Below the pieces are notes generated by a model that was given only the letters and a program-made list of their open reading frames with translations, was not told the origin of the DNA and did no database searches. From Bacteroidales bacterium (GTDB lineage: Bacteria; Bacteroidota; Bacteroidia; Bacteroidales; UBA932), in contig JABUTQ010000042.1 of the NCBI GenBank assembly GCA_021443605.1, forward strand, positions 1 to 37,005: a DNA stretch of 37,005 nucleotides, written 5' to 3'. Shown here one piece after another: positions 1 through 7,510 of the stretch; the stretch's first letter is position 1, and each line of letters begins with the position of its first letter. Position numbers and translations under genes: made by a program.

Positions 1-1494
1 CGCCAGTATGGAGCTACGTGGCTTCTTGACAAGGTTGCCGAGGCTACCGGCGTCAAGGACGACCTGCTCAAGGTGCTTGGAGGAAACGGCGAGATGGTCA
101 ACGACGTGCTGACGATGGCATATTTCCCTTTCATCGAGAACCTGTCATACAACCAATTGAGCCAGTGGCAGAAGGAGGTCAAGGCTCCTTCGGAACACGA
201 ACTCAACAGTGTCAATATCACCCGCCTGACCCAGAGTATCACGGAGAAGAACAGGATGGACCTGTTCCGTTGCCGCGCAAAGCGCGTGGGGAAGGACGAA
301 CTTTGCGCCGTAGACTCCACGTCCATGTCAACCTACGGCTTCAACCTTGTCGATATCCGCTGGGGCAAGAACAAGGAACACATGCCTCTGAGGCAGACTC
401 TTGAGGTTGTCGTGTACTCGCTCACATCGCACATGCCCATCTACTACAAGGAGTTGCCCGGCAACATGCCCGACTGCAGGACAATTGAGCTTATCATGAA
501 GGAACTCGAGCATGCCGGCTTCCGGAACCTCGTCCTTATCACCGACAGGGGCTATGAGTCCATGAAGAACCTTGAGTTGTATATAGCAAAGGGCCAGAAG
601 ATCATCACAAGCGTCAAGGTGTCGGGATGCGATGTCATCAGCAGGATAAGGCAGATAGACATGAGCCACGGCTTCCCTCAAGGGATGACGATTGCACCCA
701 AGGACAATCTCTACTACGCCCAGTACGATATGGACTACTCCGTCGGCGGCAATGGGGACAATGTCATCAAAGCGGACAAGTATAAACTCAACCTGTATTA
801 CAATCCCATCAAGAGAGGCGAGAAGATATGCGACATACAGCACTCTGTTGCGGAACAGTCCGCGGAGGTGGATGCGATAATCGCTTCGAAAGAGCCCGTG
901 GCCGATAGGGTGGATACGGTCAGGAGGTTCAACCTTCTTGAGATAAGCTTCAACGACGATGACACAATCAGGTCATACTCTGTCAATCAGAAGAAACTCG
1001 ACACCATGCTGCTGACGGCAGGCTTCTTTGCCAGCAAGACCATAGGGCTTGACCTCGACCCGTTGCAAGCGATGGACAACTACGGCATGCGCGACGAGCA
1101 GGAGAAGTGCTTTGCATTGCAGAAAGGTCCTCTGGGGCACGACCGGCTCAGGACTTGGTCGGAGGGAGGCAAACGAGGTCGCATGTTCATCTACTTTGTG
1201 GGACTCATCCTCGCGTCATACGTTCGTTCCGTGTGGCAGAAGGACGATGTCTTGCGTAAGAAGTTCTCATCAACGGAGGCCGTCCTGGCCGAGATGCGCA
1301 CCATCCGCTGCATCGAGCACACGGGCAGAATGAAGTTCATCACTCCGTTCGTCGGGGCGCAAGTTGACATCTGCAGGGCCTTCGGCTTTGCTATCCCCGA
1401 CGGCTGCGCTCCCGTCTATGTCTCCAAAGCAAGGCCTGCCGCCAGAAAGCGAGGCCGTCCGGCCAAGCCCAAGGTGGAGACTCAGGAGTTATAG
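1..1494 (+). mobile_element. IS4/IS1634-group DDE transposase, 5' end cut by window
   Basis: This is the transposase of an insertion sequence, which cuts and joins the element's DNA. The reading frame is open from base 1, so the N-terminus lies outside the window; the first in-window ATG is at 73. Numbering from that Met, the DDE catalytic residues are probably D81 (in AVDST), D158 (in ITDRGY) and E364 (in RTWSEGGKRG, followed by a hydrophobic helix). The DRGY block and the late R-x3-E region are typical of IS4-superfamily, IS1634-like enzymes. The C-terminal tail is basic (ARKRGRPAKP). The gene is richer in GC than the AT-rich genes that follow. No right-hand terminal inverted repeat can be assigned because the left end is not in view. 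The transposase call is firm; the exact IS family is less so. Confidence 0.88.
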
Positions 1495-1683
1495 GTACAC
1501 GAAATTGAAAAACTCAGATTCTTATGTGGGGAATGTTGGTATGGATGCCGAAGCGTATTTTGCAAAGATTGACTCCATTGCAGCAAAGATATAGTCGCAA
1601 ATGCTTTTATTTTAGTTCAGATTTTTATATATTTGTGATGTATCGGGTATATCCTCTATATCTTAAAGTCAATTCATAGATAT

Positions 1684-1693
1684 GGGGGGGGGG
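1684..1693. repeat. G10 homopolymer tract
   Basis: Ten consecutive G stand out in an otherwise AT-rich leader, 64 bases before the lipoprotein ATG. Tracts of this length are prone to slipped-strand mispairing, so it could alter promoter spacing and switch the downstream genes. That is inference; the observed length could also be affected by sequencing error. Confidence 0.8.
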
Positions 1694-1707
1694 TAAATGC
1701 CTGATTT

Positions 1708-1719
1708 GTAAATATTTAC
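1708..1719. promoter_or_regulatory. 12-bp palindrome, possible operator
   Basis: GTAAATATTTAC is a perfect palindrome 38 bases before the lipoprotein start and just after the G10 tract. It could be an operator for a dimeric regulator. In AT-rich DNA such a palindrome can also arise by chance, so the call is weak. Confidence 0.25.
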
Positions 1720-1757
1720 AGAAATGCCCCTTCTGCGTGAACTAAAAAAATGTACCT

Positions 1758-2378
1758 ATGAAAAACGTTTTTCTTGCTTCCGCAGCATTTTTAGCTGTTA
1801 CCATTCTCTTCGTCTCAGGATGTAGCAAAATTTCCACAACAACCGAGGATAATTCTATTTACTCGGAAATGCTCTGTTATGCAACACATTATGCTGATGT
1901 TGTCAATAATCAAATCCCATTTATTAAGACTAAAGCAAATGAAGATTCTTTTTATGGAGATAAAAACTTTGCTCCAAATCTAAGTTGCATTGACGAAAAA
2001 TTCCTTGAATATATTGAGTTATACTCTCTACCGGAAAATGTCTATGAATGGGATGAACAAGCGGTATTAGAGCTTGTTGATAATGATAATCGGTTTTCTC
2101 CAGAGGAAAAAACAATTTTCGTAAAAAGTATTGCAGCTGCTTATTTTCTAAAAAATGAATTTTCTAATCGTATTGCCTCCACAAAAGGTGATCCAAGCGA
2201 TTGTGAAGAACAGTTTAAAGAGGATATGCGGAGGGCTACCAGGAATGCAGCCATAGCATTCATTGCTGCACTTCTTGAACCTTCACTTGTGGGTGAAGCA
2301 GCCGCTTTGGTGTACTACTACTGTGAGATTGACGACGCTGAAGAAGATTATAACGATTGTATGGAACAACAACAATAG
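1758..2378 (+). CDS. Lipoprotein of unknown function
   Basis: No family is recognised in this 206-residue protein. The N-terminus (MKNVFLASAAFLAVTILFVSGC) is a signal peptide with lipobox VSGC, so C22 should be lipidated and the protein anchored facing the periplasm or outer membrane. The middle is acidic and probably helical. Around residues 155-185 there is an Ala-rich, moderately hydrophobic stretch, then an acidic tail with two late cysteines. Five cysteines follow the lipidated one, which fits the thioredoxin-like protein two genes downstream. The gene is markedly AT-rich and lies directly after an insertion sequence, suggesting transfer. It starts the lipoprotein/membrane/thioredoxin trio. 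The coding and lipoprotein calls are good; the function is unknown. Confidence 0.75.
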   Translation: MKNVFLASAAFLAVTILFVSGCSKISTTTEDNSIYSEMLCYATHYADVVNNQIPFIKTKANEDSFYGDKNFAPNLSCIDEKFLEYIELYSLPENVYEWDEQAVLELVDNDNRFSPEEKTIFVKSIAAAYFLKNEFSNRIASTKGDPSDCEEQFKEDMRRATRNAAIAFIAALLEPSLVGEAAALVYYYCEIDDAEEDYNDCMEQQQ

Positions 2379-2424
2379 GGTCATAACTTGTTGTAAATGA
2401 TTGAAAATTAAAAATATTGATACA

Positions 2425-2733
2425 ATGAAATTCTATTTTAAAAGAAACATTGACAGTGCAATTTCCAAACCGAAATTATACTCTTATGAGACATTTATTG
2501 TCGGGATTGTCTCTCTTTTGTTTTATTTCACAAGTGACAGTCAAAAGATTACGTCTCAATCAAAACTCTTTATAGGCATTTTTATGGGACTGTGCGCATT
2601 AACTTCTGCGATATCATTGTATAAAGAAATAAAGGAGGATTCTTCTTGTAATATTTATGACTTGTTACGATGCATAATCAGTGCTCTATTCTGTATTATG
2701 TCTTTTACCTGCATAGACATTATTTTCAAATAA
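2425..2733 (+). CDS. Small three-helix membrane protein, unknown
   Basis: This is a short inner-membrane protein of about 102 residues. Three hydrophobic segments are visible: one near IVGIVSLLFYF, one near LFIGIFMGLCALTSAISLY, and one near LLRCIISALFCIMSFTCIDIIF. The ATG at 2425 (MKFYFKRN) is preferred; a TTG at 2401 would add eight residues. It ends one base before the ATG of the thioredoxin-like gene, so the two are probably translated together. Base composition is AT-rich like both neighbours. It is not recognisably a DoxX or MauE protein, although a membrane redox partner would fit beside a thioredoxin-like protein. The function is unknown. Confidence 0.65.
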   Translation: MKFYFKRNIDSAISKPKLYSYETFIVGIVSLLFYFTSDSQKITSQSKLFIGIFMGLCALTSAISLYKEIKEDSSCNIYDLLRCIISALFCIMSFTCIDIIFK

Positions 2734-2734
2734 G

Positions 2735-3244
2735 ATGTTGGGCGAATGTACCAAGTTTATATTTAGAATAACCATTATTTGTCAATTGTTTATATCCTTT
2801 CCTCTTTCATCTTCTGTGAAAGTAAAATTCACTGAATTATTAGGACAAAATGTGAATATGCCTACTTGTTGTCCTGATACAACAACATTTATGTTTGTAC
2901 ATATTGTTCGTGGGCAAGAGTGTACTAAATGCAGCGTGAGTTCTCTGTATCAATGGAATGATGTGATAACTATGATAGGGAGAAAAGATATTTCTTACTT
3001 TTTCATAATAGAAACACTTCCTGAAGATACACCAGATACGATTGTTGAAGCATTAGAAAGACGGGCTTTTTTTCAGTCACTCTTTGTTGATTACAATCAT
3101 GAGTTCCTTGAAAACAATAAATGGCTAAAAAAAAGAAAGTATCGAGAATTTAATGATTTCGTCGTGGATAGGTCAGGAAAGATTGTGAAAGTTGGTGACC
3201 CTCTTAATGATTTTCACTTTCTTAGGCAAATGGTGATAATGTAA
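2735..3244 (+). CDS. Thioredoxin-like protein with CxxC
   Basis: This is probably an exported or membrane-tethered thioredoxin-fold protein of 169 residues. A hydrophobic segment at residues 8-25 acts as signal or anchor. The redox motif is C63-T-K-C66 in GQECTKCSVSSL. The C-terminal block FNDFVVDRSGKIVKVGDP resembles the end of the AhpC/TSA-like proteins that in Bacteroides often sit beside small secreted-peptide (NVEALA-type) or beta-propeller genes, where the typical text is TFLLDKDNKVVxxGNP. The rest of the fold is weakly conserved. The start lies one base after the upstream stop. The gene is AT-rich and converges on hemW with an 8-base gap. The fold is likely; the substrate is unknown, though the cysteine-bearing lipoprotein two genes upstream is an obvious candidate. 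Confidence 0.6.
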   Translation: MLGECTKFIFRITIICQLFISFPLSSSVKVKFTELLGQNVNMPTCCPDTTTFMFVHIVRGQECTKCSVSSLYQWNDVITMIGRKDISYFFIIETLPEDTPDTIVEALERRAFFQSLFVDYNHEFLENNKWLKKRKYREFNDFVVDRSGKIVKVGDPLNDFHFLRQMVIM

Positions 3245-3252
3245 AGATTGTT

Positions 3253-4344
3253 CTATACAAACAGCTCTGAGATGATGTTGTCGCAGATAAACCATTTGTC
3301 CTCCGGTATGCGGTAGCGGCCGTCTGTTTGGACAAGGGAGTGCATCAGGGAAAGAGGTGTTTTGTTGAGATATTTTGCTGGGATTCCGTCGCAAGTACGG
3401 AGTCCCAGCATTATTTTTTCGTTGTAAATATCTGATTCTGAAAGAATTTCTTCTTGTGGGAGATATCCATTGCAATACTCTTTGAGATTGGCAGTGTTCC
3501 AAATTCGCCGGTTCTTGCCGTCAAAAGAGTGGGCGGCAGGGCCGAGCCCGAGATACGTTACACGCTTCCAGTAGTTGCCGTTATGGCGCGAGCGCCTGCC
3601 AGGTTTTGCAAAATTCGAGATTTCATAGTGCTCATAGCCGGCCTCTTTCAGCTTGTTGCAGAGAATCGTATATTGTTCGGCGCACTCATCCTGCGAGAGC
3701 ACCGCATCCTCGTCACCGCGCTCTGCAAGGGCGCTTTCGGGGTCTATGCTGAGCTGATATGCCGAAATATGTTCAGGCGACAATGCGGCAAGGGTTTCTA
3801 TGCTCTCGCTCCATTGAGCGTTGGAAAGCCCTCTGTATCCGAAAATCAAATCGAGGGAGATATTGTCGAAGCCGCCTTCACGCAGCATCGCAAAGGCCTT
3901 TGTTGCATCCGAAAAACTATGGCGGCGGTTCATCCATCTCAAGTGCACGTCTTGTGTCGCCTGTACCCCCATGCTGATACGTTTCACTCCGCAACTTCGA
4001 TAAGTTCTGAGAAGCTCCTTTCCGCCCCGCCGGACATCGTCCGGATTCACCTCAATGGTAAATTCTTCCAATCGCCTCAAATCAAAACTGTTGCGGAGAT
4101 TGTTTACGATTTCGGCAAACACTTCGGCAGGGAGTACCGATGGTGTGCCGCCACCAAAATAGAGTGTCGTAATCTCTTCATTATCAGAGAAAAAATCCCT
4201 TCGCCGCTGCATCTCTTCAAAGAGTGCCCATGTAAAAGCGCCGAATGTGCCGGACACAACTTCGGTGCCGACACATTCAGAGTAAAATCCGCAATAGGTG
4301 CAGAAAGTTCTGCAAAACGGTATATGTACGTATATTCCGGCCAA
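3253..4344 (-). CDS. hemW: HemW-like radical SAM protein (heme chaperone)
   Basis: HemW is a radical SAM protein related to oxygen-independent coproporphyrinogen oxidase HemN. It binds heme and hands it to respiratory enzymes rather than oxidising coproporphyrinogen. The [4Fe-4S] motif is C11-x3-C15-x2-C18 in HIPFCRTFCTYCGFYS, followed by the GGGTPS and EVNPDD SAM-binding blocks and the HemW C-terminal region. The length of 363 residues is normal. The start is a TTG placed immediately after the in-frame TAA of the upstream coiled-coil gene, with no spacer. No ATG lies between that stop and the Fe-S motif, so TTG is forced, and translation probably depends on termination of the upstream gene. 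HemW rather than HemN is chosen from the short N-terminus directly before the cluster. Confidence 0.9.
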   Translation of the reverse strand: MAGIYVHIPFCRTFCTYCGFYSECVGTEVVSGTFGAFTWALFEEMQRRRDFFSDNEEITTLYFGGGTPSVLPAEVFAEIVNNLRNSFDLRRLEEFTIEVNPDDVRRGGKELLRTYRSCGVKRISMGVQATQDVHLRWMNRRHSFSDATKAFAMLREGGFDNISLDLIFGYRGLSNAQWSESIETLAALSPEHISAYQLSIDPESALAERGDEDAVLSQDECAEQYTILCNKLKEAGYEHYEISNFAKPGRRSRHNGNYWKRVTYLGLGPAAHSFDGKNRRIWNTANLKEYCNGYLPQEEILSESDIYNEKIMLGLRTCDGIPAKYLNKTPLSLMHSLVQTDGRYRIPEDKWFICDNIISELFV

Positions 4345-5211
4345 TTATCTAAGGAGCAAATCGGCTGAACCGAGTTTGGTTTCGGTGGTATAGACATCCA
4401 CGGTATAGACACCCTTCGTGAATCCTTGTGAAGATGAGAGCCAGATGCTGATTTCCACCTCTTCGCCCTGATAATCCACTTCGCGGCTGGCACTTGCAAT
4501 CATCTCTTCTCCGGCGCAGCTGAATGTTGTCTGCTCTCCTTCGGCAATCAAGATTCCGTCCGGCCCTTTAACCCTGATATACACCCTCTTGTATCCCTTC
4601 TTGGCGATTGTGTTTTCCACAAGAGTGATGTCGGTGCGCAGTTTGGCAACACGGCTGCTGCGGTCTGTCTCCTTGTTGGAGTTGTTTATGGCCAACAAGG
4701 TGATTCCGCGTCCCTTGACTACCGAGCCCTTTTCAACTGTGGCGGCATATTGCTCTGTGGTGGATACCAGATCGTCATATTTCCTCTTGCTCTCGGCAGC
4801 TGCGCGGCGAGCTTCGGATGCCTCTTGCTTCAAGCTCATATTCAGTGAGTTGAGCGAATCAATCTGCACAATATAGTGCTTCATTATCGACCTGAGGGTG
4901 CCGAGCTCCTTTTCGTATTTCTTAATCTGGGCGCGGTTTGTCGCCTCTGTTTTCTGGAATCTCTCAATCAGCTGATCTACTTTCTCCTTCTCAACTGCAA
5001 GAGAATCGGTAAGCTGGTTGCTGTGGACGGTGAGGGAGTCGTATTCGTTGCGCAAATCCATCATCTGGCTTGTAAGTTCGGCCTTTTCCACGTTGAGGTC
5101 TTTAACGATGTTGTTTTTTGTAATCCAGATATATGCAAGAGCCCCAATCAGCAAAGCGGCAACTGCCCCAAGGACTATTGTAATGATTTTAAGCGTTTTT
5201 TCTTTTTCCAT
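4345..5211 (-). CDS. Membrane-anchored coiled-coil protein, unknown
   Basis: This 288-residue protein has a short basic N-terminus, one transmembrane helix (about residues 8-30), then a long coiled coil (about 35-155, rich in Glu, Lys and Leu heptads). The last 120 residues form a compact, probably beta-rich domain (GRGITLLAINNSNKETDR and VDYQGEEVEISIWLSSSQGF). The topology suggests the coiled coil and the C-terminal domain face the periplasm. It has no named family known to me. It is the first gene of a two-gene unit with hemW, and its TAA directly abuts the hemW TTG in the same reading frame. A -7 element for it lies at 5236-5243. Confidence 0.75.
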   Translation of the reverse strand: MEKEKTLKIITIVLGAVAALLIGALAYIWITKNNIVKDLNVEKAELTSQMMDLRNEYDSLTVHSNQLTDSLAVEKEKVDQLIERFQKTEATNRAQIKKYEKELGTLRSIMKHYIVQIDSLNSLNMSLKQEASEARRAAAESKRKYDDLVSTTEQYAATVEKGSVVKGRGITLLAINNSNKETDRSSRVAKLRTDITLVENTIAKKGYKRVYIRVKGPDGILIAEGEQTTFSCAGEEMIASASREVDYQGEEVEISIWLSSSQGFTKGVYTVDVYTTETKLGSADLLLR

Positions 5212-5235
5212 TGTTCGTTATGTTCAATAATTCCG

Positions 5236-5243
5236 CAAAAGTA
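5236..5243 (-). promoter_or_regulatory. Putative -7 element for the coiled-coil gene/hemW
   Basis: Read on the minus strand this is TACTTTTG, a match to the Bacteroidota -7 consensus TAnnTTTG, 24 bases before the ATG at 5211. No clear -33 TTG was found. It lies almost back to back with the plus-strand element at 5246-5253. Confidence 0.45.
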
Positions 5244-5245
5244 AT

Positions 5246-5253
5246 TAATTTTG
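5246..5253 (+). promoter_or_regulatory. Putative -7 element for the 5280 operon
   Basis: TAATTTTG matches TAnnTTTG, 26 bases before the ATG at 5280. The -33 element is not clear. It sits two bases from the divergent element, so polymerase binding in one direction may exclude the other. Confidence 0.45.
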
Positions 5254-5279
5254 TCATTATTAACCATAAAAATCGTGCT

Positions 5280-5759
5280 ATGAAGTATCTGATTCGTTCT
5301 GTAAAATATCTGCTCTATTTCGCATTGCTGTTTTGCATTATCACCCTCATCATCGCCCTGTTGATGAATCACGACATCACCCAATTCTCCGGTCTGTTCG
5401 TGGAGGGGGCCCTTTGGAAGATTATAGGGGTGTTTGTGCTGGTCTCTGCAGTATATCCCCTGTTTGGGTTCAAGAAGAATCATCTTGTGATAGACGGGGA
5501 GTTCGCCAACTATCGCGACATCATAGTTGAGACGATGCAAGCTGCTGATTACAAGCTGGTTGAAGAGACTTCTTCCAAGCTTGTGTTCCGCACTGTAAAG
5601 ACAGCCGTGAAGTTTTCCAGGATGTGGGAGGATGCCGTCACCTATGAGTTGAAAGACAATAACGAATTGGTTGTGGATGGGCCATACAAAGATACACTCA
5701 GATTTATCCGCACAATCTCATACAGACACGGAATGAATCAGCAAAAGGAGGAAGAATGA
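5280..5759 (+). CDS. Two-helix membrane protein, unknown
   Basis: This 159-residue protein is unrecognised. The ATG at 5280 (MKYLIRSV) is chosen because it lies just past the -7 element; the frame is open further upstream, but that would include the promoter. Two hydrophobic segments follow (about residues 8-29, LLYFALLFCIITLIIALLM, and 44-59, WKIIGVFVLVSAVYPLFGF). Then comes a soluble domain of about 95 residues (VIDGEFANYRDIIVETM through RFIRTISYRHGM). The C-terminus is Glu/Lys-rich. It overlaps the DUF2007 gene by four bases (ATGA), so the two are probably co-translated. Confidence 0.7.
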   Translation: MKYLIRSVKYLLYFALLFCIITLIIALLMNHDITQFSGLFVEGALWKIIGVFVLVSAVYPLFGFKKNHLVIDGEFANYRDIIVETMQAADYKLVEETSSKLVFRTVKTAVKFSRMWEDAVTYELKDNNELVVDGPYKDTLRFIRTISYRHGMNQQKEEE

Positions 5760-5974
5760 AAATAGTCGCAAAATATATGAAGCCGTATGAGGCTCACCTT
5801 GCAAAGGGGATGTTGCAGGAAGAGGGGATAATGAGCGAAGTTCTCAACGAAAATTTTCCCTATCCCGGATTGGGATTTATCCCCGGAATGGAAATCCAGC
5901 TCGTCGTCAATGACGAAGATTATGACCGTGCGCTTGAGTTAATCAATGCGGCAGCAGAATCAAGCGCGGAGTAA
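5756..5974 (+). CDS. DUF2007-type small signal-transducing-like protein
   Basis: This 72-residue protein matches the DUF2007 pattern of small putative signal-transducing proteins. It has an N-terminal strand, the stretch YMKPYEAHLAKGMLQEEGI (helix scanning for the substrate-like segment), then LNENFPYPGL, a second strand (EIQLVVNDEDYDRA) and a final helix. The biochemical function of the family is not established. It overlaps the upstream membrane-protein gene by ATGA. Its 3' end overlaps the convergent DUF3109 gene by 55 bases. Confidence 0.75.
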   Translation: MKIVAKYMKPYEAHLAKGMLQEEGIMSEVLNENFPYPGLGFIPGMEIQLVVNDEDYDRALELINAAAESSAE

Positions 5975-6516
5975 AACTCCTCTCCAAAATGCTCTATTAA
6001 GGTGTCCTTCAAGAATTTATAAACCGGGACACCTTCTTTTTTGCCCTTTTCGAATGCACATTTGCAGATATCCCAGCGGTGCAGGTTCAGGGCAATCATC
6101 CCATTGCTCATAGTCGATACCCTGATTGGATAGAGTCGGCACGAGATAGGTTTGCGCCAGTTGCATTCTCCGTTGCAGAATGCCCTTTCAATGGCGCAGA
6201 AGCAGTTTCCGTTTTCGAAGAAAGTATATGCGCACTCTTCAGAGTTGCCAATCAGCGGGGTGACGATATCCCCGTCGTTGTCTACCTCAAAAAATCCCAC
6301 TTCATCGATTCTCGCTTTGCCGGCGGGTGTCATAAGGTCTTGATAATGAGGGTAATTGGCTTCTAATTTCTCTGTTTCCTCCTCTTTTACCGGCGCTCCG
6401 CTGTCGCCTATTATGCAACAAGCTCCTTTGCACTTCTCGTAATCGCATACAAAGCACTCGCTTACAATGTCAGACGAAATCAGGATATTGTCTATCTCAA
6501 TGATGGATGAATACAT
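5920..6516 (-). CDS. DUF3109 family cysteine-rich protein
   Basis: This 198-residue protein fits the DUF3109 family, which is common in Bacteroidota and thought to bind zinc or iron through cysteines. The N-terminal cluster is CFVCDYEKCKGACC (residues about 21-34), followed by GDSGAPV and EEETEKLEANYP. A second group is ECAYTFFENGNCFCAIERAFCNG...PISCRLYPIR, then HRWDICKCAFEKGKK. The biological role is not known. The ATG is at 6514-6516, just past the sdhC terminator, so it should have its own promoter; none with a good consensus was found. Its 3' end overlaps the DUF2007 gene and contains that operon's terminator. Confidence 0.85.
   Translation of the reverse strand: MYSSIIEIDNILISSDIVSECFVCDYEKCKGACCIIGDSGAPVKEEETEKLEANYPHYQDLMTPAGKARIDEVGFFEVDNDGDIVTPLIGNSEECAYTFFENGNCFCAIERAFCNGECNWRKPISCRLYPIRVSTMSNGMIALNLHRWDICKCAFEKGKKEGVPVYKFLKDTLIEHFGEEFYSALDSAAALINSSARS
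5999..6041 (+). terminator. Rho-independent terminator inside the antisense DUF3109 gene
   Basis: AAGGTGTCC (5999-6007) pairs perfectly with GGACACCTT (6027-6035), followed by CTTTTTTG. It lies 25 bases after the DUF2007 stop and points the right way for the plus-strand operon, but it falls within the coding sequence of the convergent DUF3109 gene. The loop is long, about 19 bases. Confidence 0.55.
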
Positions 6517-6520
6517 AATA

Positions 6521-6551
6521 TTTAAAAAAGGGGCGGTTGTTTGCCGCCCCT
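6521..6551 (-). terminator. Rho-independent terminator of sdhC
   Basis: On the minus strand GGGGCGG (6550-6544) and CCGCCCC (6536-6530) form a seven-pair GC stem, extended by one A-T pair, with a seven-base loop and a run of six T (6529-6524). It ends the sdhC transcript 23 bases after the stop and lies directly before the DUF3109 start, so sdhC is monocistronic. Confidence 0.85.
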
Positions 6552-6573
6552 GTATTTGTTGTAGGATTGATTT

Positions 6574-7470
6574 CTATTTGTTGTGCTTTTCGCAGCTGCC
6601 ATCGCAAGAGCCTTCTTTCCCGCATTTGCCTTCTTTCTCGCACTTGCCGTTTTTCTCGCAGCTTGCATCGTGTTTACACTCGCTTTTGCCCTCTTCGCAG
6701 TCACTGCACTCGCCACCGCCACATTCGCCTGTGCATCCATCGTGCTTTGCAGCCTTGACTTTCTGACCGCCATCGCAGCAATCCATCACAGCTTCGGTCT
6801 TAGGCTCGGGGAACCAGCCGTTTGCCCTGCCGCAAGCAACCACTGCAGTAGTTGCGAAACCGAGCATAAGGAGAGTTACAACCACGCATCCGATGCCTTT
6901 CCATCTCTTGAGCCACTTGTCGTTGTTCCAGCCGATTGTCTGGAATGCGCTCCAGAAACCGTGTGTGAGGTGGAACCAAAGGGCAGCGAACCACAAGATG
7001 TAAAGAACTGTAACCCATACGTTTCCGAAGGTAGCATAGAGAAGTGTATTGGGATCGCCCGGAGTCTTGCCCATCCAATCTTTGAGCTGCATATCAGCCC
7101 AGAAGTCTGTAAGGTGAAGAGCAATGCCGATTACAACGATGATACCGAGGATAAGCATATTTCTGGCTGACCACGAATCGGTCTTTGCCTTGTTTGATAC
7201 GGCATATCTCTGAGTACCGCGTGCGCGATAGTTTTGCAGAGAAAGGATGAATGCATAAATGATGTGAATGAGAAATCCGAATGCAAGCACCGGTACCATA
7301 ATGCTCACGATGCCGAGTGACATGAATTCGCAGCATCCTTCGAAGGCTTCAGGACTGAAAACCGAAACAAGGTTGAGACTCATGTGGAGAGTCAAAAACA
7401 GTATCAGGAACAAACCGCTGATGCTCATAATCAGCTTTTTTCCGATAGAGGAGGTAAAAATGTTTGCCAT
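6574..7470 (-). CDS. sdhC: Succinate dehydrogenase/fumarate reductase cytochrome b subunit with Cys-rich tail
   Basis: This is the diheme b558-type membrane anchor of succinate:quinone oxidoreductase. Five transmembrane helices are visible (about residues 12-38, 50-79, 102-124, 145-175, 193-214). Histidines at 29, 69, 119 and 167/170 are the candidate heme ligands, and the N-terminus (GKKLIMSISGL) is typical. The family normally stops near residue 230. Here a hydrophilic tail of about 68 residues follows, with 12 cysteines and many Lys and Glu (repeats such as CEKxGKC). By the usual N-in topology the tail would be periplasmic. The flavoprotein and iron-sulfur subunit genes that usually follow sdhC are absent; a terminator ends the transcript. 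The core identity is firm and the tail is unexplained. Confidence 0.88.
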   Translation of the reverse strand: MANIFTSSIGKKLIMSISGLFLILFLTLHMSLNLVSVFSPEAFEGCCEFMSLGIVSIMVPVLAFGFLIHIIYAFILSLQNYRARGTQRYAVSNKAKTDSWSARNMLILGIIVVIGIALHLTDFWADMQLKDWMGKTPGDPNTLLYATFGNVWVTVLYILWFAALWFHLTHGFWSAFQTIGWNNDKWLKRWKGIGCVVVTLLMLGFATTAVVACGRANGWFPEPKTEAVMDCCDGGQKVKAAKHDGCTGECGGGECSDCEEGKSECKHDASCEKNGKCEKEGKCGKEGSCDGSCEKHNK

Positions 7471-7510
7471 AGTTTATTTTAATAATTTGTATTATCACAC
7501 TAATAGTTTG

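Larger units (their letters stand above)
1495..1757. other. Intergenic: IS 3' flank and leader of the lipoprotein gene
   Basis: This 263-base AT-rich stretch has no convincing gene. The right end of the insertion sequence should lie here but cannot be placed without its partner end. The second half holds a run of ten G (1684-1693), a perfect 12-bp palindrome (1708-1719) and two copies of AAATGCC (1695-1701 and 1722-1728), all upstream of the lipoprotein start at 1758. No good TAnnTTTG element was found. Confidence 0.5.

Noticed and set aside
3454..4368. A 304-residue open frame on the plus strand
   Set aside because: It is antisense to hemW; the radical SAM motifs fix the minus strand as coding.
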